Below the pieces are notes generated by a model. The model made no database searches, was not told the origin of the DNA, and saw only the letters and a program-made list of their open reading frames with translations. A stretch of DNA of 6,768 nt, taken from NCBI GenBank assembly GCA_947500965.1, contig CANMWW010000122.1, positions 1 to 6,768 of the forward strand. The letters run 5' to 3'. Below are positions 1-5,447 of the stretch, piece by piece. Source of the stretch: Alphaproteobacteria bacterium. Lineage in GTDB: Bacteria; Pseudomonadota; Alphaproteobacteria; CACIAM-22H2. Numbering within the stretch: the stretch's first letter is position 1; every line of letters starts with the position of its first letter. The translations under genes were made by a program, and so were the position numbers.

Positions 1-47
1 ACTAGGCCGCGCTGGCAGGAGGAACCCCGGCCCCCTACCATCGGGCG

Positions 48-404
48 ATGGACGCGAATCGCATCTACCACGTGTGCCGCGCCGAGGAGTGGCGCGCGGC
101 CAGGGTCGCGGGCAGCCATGCCGGCTCCTCGCAGGACCTCGCCGACGGCTTCATCCACTGCTCCGACGCCTCGCAGGTCGTCGCCAGCGTGGCGAAGCAC
201 CGCGCGGGCCAGGACGGGCTCGTGATCCTCGAGATCGACGGCGCCGCGCTCGGCGCGACGCTGCGCTGGGAGAAGTCGCGCGGCGGCGCGCTCTTCCCCC
301 ACATCCACGGCGTGCTGCCGGTCGCGGCGGTTCTGCGCAGCGCCGACCTGCCGCTCGGCGCCGACGGGCGCCACGAATTCCCCTGGGGGCTCGGCGCGCC
401 ATGA
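48..404 (+). CDS. DUF952 family protein
   Basis: A 118-residue protein that matches the DUF952 family (PF06108) in length and motifs. The two family hallmarks are visible: GFIHCSD at residues 34-40, followed by Gln43, and FPHIHG at 83-88, after an 'IYHVCRAEEW' opening at 6-15. No signal peptide or membrane segment is seen, so it is probably cytoplasmic. The biochemical role of the family is not established; from memory it is grouped with the ADP-ribosyltransferase-like fold, which I could not check here. The ATG at 48 is the first ATG after an in-frame TAG at 3-5, and no GTG or TTG lies between, so the start is fairly secure although no good ribosome site is adjacent. The stop overlaps the pyrD start by four bases (ATGA, 401-404), implying translational coupling. 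The family call is confident; the function is unknown. Confidence 0.9.
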   Translation: MDANRIYHVCRAEEWRAARVAGSHAGSSQDLADGFIHCSDASQVVASVAKHRAGQDGLVILEIDGAALGATLRWEKSRGGALFPHIHGVLPVAAVLRSADLPLGADGRHEFPWGLGAP

Positions 405-1441
405 GCATCTCCTCGCTGGCCATGCGTGCGCTGCGCTGCCTCGACGCCGAGGACGCGCATCGCGCCGCCATCCTCGCCCTGCGCGCCGCCGCGCCCGTGC
501 TGCGCGCGGGCGGCGAGGATCCCGTCCTCGCGACGCGGCTCTGGGGGCTCGACTTCCCCAACCCCGTCGGCCTTGCCGCGGGCTTCGACAAGCATGCGCA
601 AGCCGCGGACGCGCTGCTCGGCCTCGGCTTCGGCAGCGTCGAGATCGGCTCGGTCACGCCGCGCCCGCAGCCCGGCAACCCGCGCCCGCGCGTCTTCCGG
701 CTTCCCGAGGATGGCGCGGTCATCAACCGCTACGGCTTCAACAGCGAGGGCATCGACGCCGTCGCCGCCCGCCTCGCGCGGCGCGCGCGGCGCGGCGTGC
801 TCGGCGTCAACCTCGGCAAGAACAAGGAGACGGCGGACGCCGCCGACGACTACGCGCGCGGCGCGGCGGCGCTGGCCCGCTTCGCCGACTACATGGTCGT
901 CAACGTGTCGTCGCCCAACACGCCCGGGCTGCGCGCGCTGCAGGACCGCGCGGCGCTCGACGGCCTGCTCGCGCGCGTGCAGGAGGCGATGGGCGCGGGC
1001 GCGCCGCCTCTGCTCGTGAAGATCGCCCCGGACCTGGCGCAGGAGGACCTTTCCGACGTCGCCGAGGTCGCGCTCGCGCGCGGGCTCGCGGGCATCATCG
1101 TCTCCAACACCACGATCGCGCGGCCGCCGGAGCTGCGCGGCGCGGCGCGCGGCGAGGCAGGCGGCCTCTCCGGCCGGCCGCTCTTCGGCCCTTCGACCGC
1201 GGTGCTGCGCGAGATGCGACGCCTGACCGGCGGGCGGATCGCCCTGGTCGGCGTCGGCGGGATCGCCTCCGGCGCCGACGCCTACGCGAAGATCCGCGCC
1301 GGCGCCTCGCTGGTGCAGCTCTACACCGCGCTGGTCTACGAGGGGCCGGGCCTCGTCGCGCGCATCCGGCGCGAGCTCGCCGCCCTGCTGCGCCGCGACG
1401 GCTTCGCCTCCGTCGCGCAGGCCGTCGGCGCCGACGCCTGA
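401..1441 (+). CDS. pyrD: Dihydroorotate dehydrogenase (quinone), class 2
   Basis: Oxidises (S)-dihydroorotate to orotate in de novo pyrimidine synthesis, using FMN and passing electrons to membrane ubiquinone. The 346-residue protein has the class 2 layout: a short N-terminal helical region with the LDAEDAH motif (residues 14-20) that serves membrane and quinone contact, then a TIM-barrel. Visible motifs are NPVGLAAGFDK (54-64), NRYGFNS (109-115), NLGKNK (137-142), NVSSPNTPGLR (168-178), VKIAPD (206-211), SNTT (235-238) and GGIASGADAYAKIRAGAS (286-303). By comparison with E. coli PyrD, Ser171 is the expected catalytic base; class 1 enzymes use Cys. The ATG at 401 is chosen because it overlaps the upstream stop and gives the usual family length; Met8 (422) is an alternative. 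The open frame continues upstream to 74, but that part runs through the DUF952 gene in another frame and is not credible. All key residues are present. Confidence 0.97.
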   Translation: MSISSLAMRALRCLDAEDAHRAAILALRAAAPVLRAGGEDPVLATRLWGLDFPNPVGLAAGFDKHAQAADALLGLGFGSVEIGSVTPRPQPGNPRPRVFRLPEDGAVINRYGFNSEGIDAVAARLARRARRGVLGVNLGKNKETADAADDYARGAAALARFADYMVVNVSSPNTPGLRALQDRAALDGLLARVQEAMGAGAPPLLVKIAPDLAQEDLSDVAEVALARGLAGIIVSNTTIARPPELRGAARGEAGGLSGRPLFGPSTAVLREMRRLTGGRIALVGVGGIASGADAYAKIRAGASLVQLYTALVYEGPGLVARIRRELAALLRRDGFASVAQAVGADA

Positions 1442-1460
1442 AGCCGCGCGCGCGGCCTCA
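1439..1460. terminator. Candidate bidirectional hairpin between convergent genes
   Basis: The convergent 3' ends of pyrD and the aminotransferase homologue are separated by only 16 bases. A perfect 14-base palindrome, GCCGCGCGCGCGGC, lies at 1443-1456. The stop codons extend the dyad: TGA of pyrD at 1439-1441 pairs with TCA (the minus-strand TGA) at 1458-1460, with a single A/C mismatch between. An RNA hairpin with a five-base GC stem and a GCGC loop could form on either transcript. No U-tract follows on either side, so classical intrinsic termination is not clearly supported; the hairpin may instead mark transcript 3' ends. The dyad itself is seen directly; a terminator role is inferred. Confidence 0.4.
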
Positions 1461-2366
1461 GACCGAGGCGAGGTAGAGCTCGCTCGCCTCGCGCGTCACG
1501 GGGCCTGGCCTGCCGTCGCCCACCTGCCGCCCGTCGATGCGCGTGACCGGCGTGACCCCGCCCAGCGTGCCGGTGACGAAGGCCTCGTCGGCCGAGTAGA
1601 CCTGCGCGAGCGTGAAGTCGCATTCGCGCGCGACATGGCCCGCGGCGCGCCAGGCCGCGACGACGCTGGCCTGCGTGATGCCCTTGAAGCTGAAGGCGCC
1701 GGTCGAGGTCCAGATCTCGCGGCCGCGCACGATGAAGAAGTTGGTGGAGTTGCAGCTCGCCACGAAGCCGCGCGGGTCGAGCATCAGCGCCTCGTCGGCG
1801 CCCGCCGCGATCGCCTGGATCAGCGCCTGGATCAGGTTGAGGCGGCTATGCGAGTTGAGCCGCAGGTCGAAGGCGTCCGGCCCGGTGGTGCGGAAGGTCG
1901 AGGTGAAGAGCGAATAGCCGCGCGCCTTCGCCTCCGGCACCGGCGTCTTGTACTCCGCGACGATCACGATCGTCGCCGGCCCGATCACGAAGCGCGGGTC
2001 CTGGTTCGGGGTGCGCTTCACGCCACGCGTCACCATCAGCCGCAGGTGGGCGCCGTCCGTCATGCCGTTGCGCGCGAGCGTCTCGGCGATCGCTGCCTTA
2101 AGCCCGTCCCGCGTCATGCCGATGTCGATCGCGATCGAGCGCGCGCCCTCGAAGAGCCGGTCGAGATGCGCCTCGAGGCTGATGATGCGCCCGCGCACCA
2201 GCCTCAGCCCCTCCCACACGCCGTCGCCGAGCACGAAGCCGCTGTCGAAGACCGAGACGCGCGCCTCGGCGCGCGGCACGAACTCCCCGTTCACGTAGAC
2301 GAGGACGGATTCGTTGCGCGGGTCGGGGAGGTAGCCCTGCGCGCTCTTCGCCTGCGGCTGTTCCAT
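1458..2366 (-). CDS. Class IV (fold-type IV) aminotransferase homologue lacking the usual PLP lysine
   Basis: A 302-residue relative of D-amino acid and branched-chain aminotransferases (PF01063). Family landmarks, in order: YVNGEFVPRAEARVSVFDSGF (24-44), GDGVWEG (47-53), EAHLDRLFEGA (65-75, with phosphate-binding Arg70), GADEALMLD (189-197), SCNSTNFFIV (204-213), GIT (229-231) and TGTLGGVTPV (265-274). No lysine occurs between Lys147 and Lys228, where the Schiff-base lysine should be; the region reads RLNSHSRLN (169-177). The Glu normally contacting the pyridine nitrogen aligns with Ser204. Standard transamination is therefore doubtful, although the phosphate-binding shell is kept. The start at 2366 is chosen because the upstream in-frame extension runs into the ATPase gene and resembles nothing, and because AGGCAGG lies six bases upstream. 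It follows the ATPase stop by 16 bases, so it is probably the last gene of the transporter operon. The fold is confident; the reaction is unknown. Confidence 0.88.
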   Translation of the reverse strand: MEQPQAKSAQGYLPDPRNESVLVYVNGEFVPRAEARVSVFDSGFVLGDGVWEGLRLVRGRIISLEAHLDRLFEGARSIAIDIGMTRDGLKAAIAETLARNGMTDGAHLRLMVTRGVKRTPNQDPRFVIGPATIVIVAEYKTPVPEAKARGYSLFTSTFRTTGPDAFDLRLNSHSRLNLIQALIQAIAAGADEALMLDPRGFVASCNSTNFFIVRGREIWTSTGAFSFKGITQASVVAAWRAAGHVARECDFTLAQVYSADEAFVTGTLGGVTPVTRIDGRQVGDGRPGPVTREASELYLASV

Positions 2367-2372
2367 GGTCGG

Positions 2373-2379
2373 CCTGCCT
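2373..2379 (-). promoter_or_regulatory. Ribosome binding site supporting the aminotransferase start
   Basis: The minus strand reads AGGCAGG, then a six-base spacer, then ATG at 2366. This supports the shorter 302-residue start rather than the open frame that continues upstream into the ATPase gene. Confidence 0.5.
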
Positions 2380-2382
2380 GTC

Positions 2383-3162
2383 CTAGAGACGGAATTCCTG
2401 GTGGCGCGCGATGAAGGCGCGGGTGCGCTCCATGCGCGGTGCCTTGAGCACCTCGTCGGGCGTCCCCTGCTCGAGGATCCTGCCATCGGCGAGGAAGAGC
2501 ACGCGCGTCGCGACGTGGTAGGCGAAGCCGAGCTCGTGCGTCACGAGCAGCATCGTGCGGCCCTCGCGCGCGAGGGACTGGATCGTGCCGAGGACCTCGC
2601 CCACGAGTTCCGGGTCGAGCGACGAGGTGGGCTCGTCGAAGAGCAGGACCTCCGGGTCCATGGCCAGCGCCCGCGCGATCGCCACGCGCTGCTTCTGCCC
2701 GCCGGAGAGATGCGCGGGATAGGCGTCGGCCTTCTCCGCGAGGCCGACCCGCGCGAGCTCGGCGAGCGCGCGGTCCCGCGCCTCGGCCGCCGGCATGCGG
2801 CGCACGACGCGCGGCCCTTCCATGACGTTGCCCAGCGCCGTCATGTGCGGGAAGAGGTTGAACTGCTGGAACACCATGCCGATGCGCTGGCGCACGGGCA
2901 CGAGCTCGGGCTCGCGATAGGCGCGCGCGCCGCCGGCGGCCGGGCGGCCGAGCACGACGCCGTCGAGCTCGATGGTCCCGGAACCCGGGATCTCCATGAA
3001 GTTGAGGCAGCGCAGCAGCGTGCTCTTGCCCGAGCCCGAGGCGCCGAGGATCGCGATGCGCTCGCCGCGCCGCACGTCGAGGTCGATGCCGCGCAGCACG
3101 GCGTTGGCGCCGAAGCTCTTGGCGAGCGCGCCCACGCGCAGGAGCGGCCGGGGATCTTCCAT
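2383..3162 (-). CDS. Polar amino acid-type ABC transporter ATPase
   Basis: The 259-residue ATP-hydrolysing subunit of an importer in the polar amino acid uptake (PAAT, HisP/GlnQ-like) family; it sits on the cytoplasmic face and drives the permease pair. All nucleotide-binding motifs are intact: Walker A GASGSGKST (40-48), Q-loop at VFQQFNLFPHMT (97-108), ABC signature LSGGQKQRV (152-160), Walker B LLFDEP (173-178), D-loop SLD (181-183) and H-loop His209. The end, around GTPDEVLKAPRMERTRAFIARH, is typical of the PAAT subfamily. The ATG at 3162 is chosen because it falls two bases after the preceding permease stop, with GGAG nine bases upstream inside that gene, and because LLRVGALAKSFG begins the domain as in relatives. 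The open frame upstream of it is the permease gene read out of frame. Nothing is missing or odd, and the substrate cannot be told from this subunit. Confidence 0.96.
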   Translation of the reverse strand: MEDPRPLLRVGALAKSFGANAVLRGIDLDVRRGERIAILGASGSGKSTLLRCLNFMEIPGSGTIELDGVVLGRPAAGGARAYREPELVPVRQRIGMVFQQFNLFPHMTALGNVMEGPRVVRRMPAAEARDRALAELARVGLAEKADAYPAHLSGGQKQRVAIARALAMDPEVLLFDEPTSSLDPELVGEVLGTIQSLAREGRTMLLVTHELGFAYHVATRVLFLADGRILEQGTPDEVLKAPRMERTRAFIARHQEFRL

Positions 3163-3164
3163 GG

Positions 3165-3830
3165 TCAGTCGCTCCGCGCCAGCCTGCGCTCGAGGAAGTA
3201 GGTGAGGCGCACGAGCGGCCACAGGCAGCAGAAGAAGAGGATGGCGATCGCGGTGTAGGCCTCGATCGGGTTGAAGTTGAGCGAGGCGATCAGGCGGCCC
3301 TGCTGCAGCAGCTCCACGTAGGCGATCGCCGAGGCCAGCGTCGTCATCTTGAAGATCTCGATCGCGCGGTTGGTGAGCGCGGGCAGCATGCGCCGCACGG
3401 CCTGGGGCAGGATCACGCGGCGCATCGCCTGGGCGGGCGTCATGCCGATCGCGCGCGCGCCTTCCCACTGGCCGGGCTCGATCGACTGGATCCCGCCGCG
3501 GAAGATCTCGCCCGAGAAGGCGGCGGAGTTGAGCGAGATGCCGAGCGCCGCGGCGGCGAGCTTGCCCACCTCGAAGGGCAGCAGGATCGGCAGCGCGAAG
3601 TAGAACCAGAGGATCTGCACGAGCACCGGCGTGTTGCGGAAGAACTCCACGAAGGCGCCGGCGGGCAGGCGGATCCAGGCGGAGCGCGCGCTGCGCGCGA
3701 GCCCGACCAGCAGCCCGAGGGCGAGGCCGAGCGCGAGGCAGATCGCGAAGAGGCGCAGCGTGCCCGCGGCGCCGGCGAGCAGCGCCTCGTGGTTGTCGAG
3801 GACGGAGGCGAAGTCCCAGCGATGGCCCAT
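3165..3830 (-). CDS. Amino acid-type ABC transporter permease (second of pair)
   Basis: A 221-residue inner-membrane permease of the HisM/GltK type (PF00528, PAAT family). Hydrophobic segments are visible at about residues 26-44, 57-86, 92-108, 160-172 and 188-208. The cytoplasmic EAA loop that docks the ATPase is GQWEGARAIGMTPAQAMRRVILPQA, residues 120-144, preceded by GEIFRGGIQSI. It is clearly homologous to the upstream permease, with near-identical EAA loops and similar openings (RWDFASVL against RWDFAPVL), so the two probably form a heterodimeric channel. The ATG at 3830 shares its A with the TGA of the upstream permease (TGATG), a one-base overlap that indicates translational coupling. 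The open frame extends much further upstream, but only as a shadow of that neighbouring gene. The protein has the full length expected for the family. Confidence 0.94.
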   Translation of the reverse strand: MGHRWDFASVLDNHEALLAGAAGTLRLFAICLALGLALGLLVGLARSARSAWIRLPAGAFVEFFRNTPVLVQILWFYFALPILLPFEVGKLAAAALGISLNSAAFSGEIFRGGIQSIEPGQWEGARAIGMTPAQAMRRVILPQAVRRMLPALTNRAIEIFKMTTLASAIAYVELLQQGRLIASLNFNPIEAYTAIAILFFCCLWPLVRLTYFLERRLARSD

Positions 3831-4507
3831 CAGCGCACCGTCGAATCCCCGCTCGCCGCGAGGCGCCGCTCGACGCGCCGCGCCGCCTGGCTGGCGGCGA
3901 AGATGACGACGAAGTAGGCGAGCGCAGCGACCGTGAAGGCCTCGAGCGGCCGGAAGCTGCGCTGCGAGATCTCGTTCGCGGCGTAGAGCAGGTCGGCGTA
4001 GGAGATCGTCGCGACGAGCGTCGTGGTCTTCATGAGCTCGATCGCGCGCTCCATGAAGGCGGGGATCATGCGCTTGACGGCCTGGGGCAGCACGACGCGC
4101 CGCAGCGCCTGGGGCCGCGTCATGCCGATGGCGCGCGCGGCCTCCCACTGGCCACGCTCGACGGAGGCGATGCCCGCGCGGAAGACCTCGGCGAAGAAGG
4201 CCGCGGACTGGATCGAGAAGGTCGTCGCCGCCGCCATGAAGGGCGTCATCTCGATGCCCGCGACCAGCGGCAGCGCGAAGTAGAACCAGAAGAGCTGGAC
4301 CAGCGGCGGCGTGGTGCGGAAGACCTCGATCACGAAGCCCGCCGGCCAGGAGGCCAGGCGCCGCCGCGACAGCCGCAGCAGCGCCAGCGCAAGGCCGAGC
4401 GCGACGCCGACCACCAGCGCCGTGCCGGTCACGCGCAGCGTGTTCAGCAGCCCGGCGGCGAGGAGGTCGGCGTGCGCGAGGACGGGCGCGAAGTCCCAGC
4501 GATACAT
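3830..4507 (-). CDS. Amino acid-type ABC transporter permease (first of pair)
   Basis: A 225-residue inner-membrane permease of the HisQ/GltJ type (PF00528, PAAT family). Hydrophobic segments lie at about residues 26-45, 55-84, 88-107, 162-176 and 188-207. The EAA loop is GQWEAARAIGMTRPQALRRVVLPQA, residues 119-143, preceded by AEVFRAGIASV; this is the expected contact with the ATPase. It pairs with the downstream permease, to which it is paralogous. The ATG at 4507 lies 16 bases after the binding-protein stop, with a modest GAGG (4517-4520) nine bases upstream. The C-terminus (RRVERRLAASGD) is basic and probably cytoplasmic. No truncation or missing motif was found. The role is secure; the transported compound is not determined. 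Confidence 0.94.
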   Translation of the reverse strand: MYRWDFAPVLAHADLLAAGLLNTLRVTGTALVVGVALGLALALLRLSRRRLASWPAGFVIEVFRTTPPLVQLFWFYFALPLVAGIEMTPFMAAATTFSIQSAAFFAEVFRAGIASVERGQWEAARAIGMTRPQALRRVVLPQAVKRMIPAFMERAIELMKTTTLVATISYADLLYAANEISQRSFRPLEAFTVAALAYFVVIFAASQAARRVERRLAASGDSTVR

Positions 4508-4523
4508 GCCGGGAGGCCTCGCG

Positions 4524-5363
4524 TCAGTTCATGAGTTCCTTCATGACCGGCGGCGCCAGGGCCGGGTCGAGGCCGAAATCGGCGAGCGCGGCCTCGTACC
4601 ATTTCTGCGTCTGGCCGCTGCGGTAGTAGGCGGCGATCTCCTTGTCGACCCAGGCGCGGAAGGCCTCGTCGTCCTTCCGCAGCGCGACGCTCGAGGGCTG
4701 CGAGTTGGCGGGCGTCGGCACCACGATCTTGCCCTTGCCGAGGCGCTGGCGCGCGGCGAGCAGCGGCGGGTGGAAAAGGCAGACCGCGTCGGCGCGGCCG
4801 GCCTGGAAGGCGGCGATGGCCTCGGCGTTGCCGGGATAGCGCTGGATCTCGGCCTTCGAGGCGTGCTCGCTCACCCAGCGGTCCATCGTCGTGCCCTGCG
4901 GCGCGGCGATGCGCACGCCGGCGCGGTCGAGGTCCGCCCACGCCTTGACCGGCAGGTCCTCGCGCGCGAGCACGGCGAGCGAGTAGAAGAGCAGCGGAGA
5001 GTCCGGGAAGTCGACCGCCTGCTTGCGCTCGGCGGTGGCGTCGAGCATGAACATCATGTCGATCTTGCCGCCCTGCAGCGCGGCGATCGCGTTCGCCCAG
5101 GTGACCTCGACGGCCTCGAACCTGGCTCCCAGCGTCTGCGCCATGGCCTTGCCCATGGAGATGCCGAGGCCCGACGACCACTCGCCCGTGCGCGGGTCCT
5201 TCGAGTACCAGGGCGGCGCCTGGGTCACGCCGACGCGCAGCACGCCGCGCTTCTTCACCTCGTCGAGCGTCCCGGCGGCCTGCGCCGCGGCGGTGGACGC
5301 GACGCCCGTGGCGAGCGCGCAGGCGGCGGCGCCGCGCAGCAGGTTGCGTCTGTCGATGGCCAT
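4524..5363 (-). CDS. Periplasmic substrate-binding protein, family 3 (PAAT)
   Basis: A 279-residue periplasmic receptor for the importer (SBP_bac_3, PF00497). Residues 1-29 look like a secretion signal with a twin-arginine flavour: DRRNLLR at 4-10, an alanine-rich, weakly hydrophobic stretch, then AQA (27-29) before the probable cleavage site. The mature protein starts with the typical TLDEVKKRGVLRVGV (32-46). Family signatures are GLGISMGKAMA (65-75), the lobe-1 segment LDATAERKQAVDF (107-119) with Arg113 at the place of the carboxylate-binding Arg77 of HisJ, and APQGTTMDRWV (154-164). The segment after GRADAV (189-194) reads CLFHPP, so the Asp that contacts the ligand amino group in HisJ appears to be Phe197. 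The start is supported by AGGGGGG five bases upstream of the ATG. It is first among the ABC genes and may have been selected for an unusual ligand. Confidence 0.94.
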   Translation of the reverse strand: MAIDRRNLLRGAAACALATGVASTAAAQAAGTLDEVKKRGVLRVGVTQAPPWYSKDPRTGEWSSGLGISMGKAMAQTLGARFEAVEVTWANAIAALQGGKIDMMFMLDATAERKQAVDFPDSPLLFYSLAVLAREDLPVKAWADLDRAGVRIAAPQGTTMDRWVSEHASKAEIQRYPGNAEAIAAFQAGRADAVCLFHPPLLAARQRLGKGKIVVPTPANSQPSSVALRKDDEAFRAWVDKEIAAYYRSGQTQKWYEAALADFGLDPALAPPVMKELMN

Positions 5364-5368
5364 GATGT

Positions 5369-5375
5369 CCCCCCT
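5369..5375 (-). promoter_or_regulatory. Strong ribosome binding site of the binding-protein gene
   Basis: AGGGGGG on the minus strand, five bases before the ATG at 5363. It is the best-placed purine-rich site in the operon, in keeping with the need for a binding protein in excess of the membrane subunits. It also fixes the start codon. Confidence 0.6.
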
Positions 5376-5400
5376 GTCGATGTCGTGGCGCGGACGATAC

Positions 5401-5416
5401 GCCGCGCCTGCGCGGC
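5401..5416 (-). other. Intercistronic stem-loop before the binding-protein gene
   Basis: The 84-base gap between the flavoenzyme stop (5448) and the binding-protein start (5363) is the longest non-coding stretch in the window. It contains an inverted repeat that on the minus strand reads GCCGCGCAGGCGCGGC: a six-base GC stem with a CAGG loop. A second, shorter palindrome, CGGGCGCCCG, lies at 5435-5444. No T-run follows either, so full termination is not indicated; protection of the upstream message end or partial termination is possible. No convincing promoter was recognised in the gap, but GC-rich promoters are hard to see by eye. Confidence 0.35.
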
Positions 5417-5447
5417 TTGCCAGCCTCGGGGGCGCGGGCGCCCGGCC

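Noticed and set aside
1..47. Promoter for the DUF952-pyrD unit
   Set aside because: No convincing -10/-35 or sigma-54 pattern could be read in the short stretch, so none is claimed.
74..400. Upstream extension of the pyrD frame
   Set aside because: It runs through the DUF952 gene in another frame and is Arg-rich; the ATG at 401 gives the normal length for class 2 enzymes.
1635..2414. Plus-strand open frame of 259 codons opposite the aminotransferase homologue
   Set aside because: Its product is rich in Arg, His, Ala and Asp with no recognisable motif, and it mirrors a gene with clear family signatures; long antisense frames are expected at this GC content.
2367..2486. 40-residue N-terminal extension of the aminotransferase homologue
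   Set aside because: It overlaps the end of the ATPase gene, is Arg/Ser-rich without similarity to the family, and a better start with a ribosome site exists at 2366.
2365..3201. Plus-strand open frame of 278 codons opposite the ATPase
   Set aside because: It is low-complexity and charged (Glu/Arg/His-rich), lies opposite a fully conserved ABC ATPase and crosses gene boundaries.
3165..4507. Possible recent tandem duplication of the permease genes
   Set aside because: The two proteins share the family EAA loop but differ widely elsewhere; paired, divergent permeases are normal for PAAT importers.
4444..5181. Minus-strand 245-codon frame inside the binding-protein gene
   Set aside because: It is an Arg/Gly-rich frame-shifted shadow of the binding protein, which has complete family motifs in its own frame.
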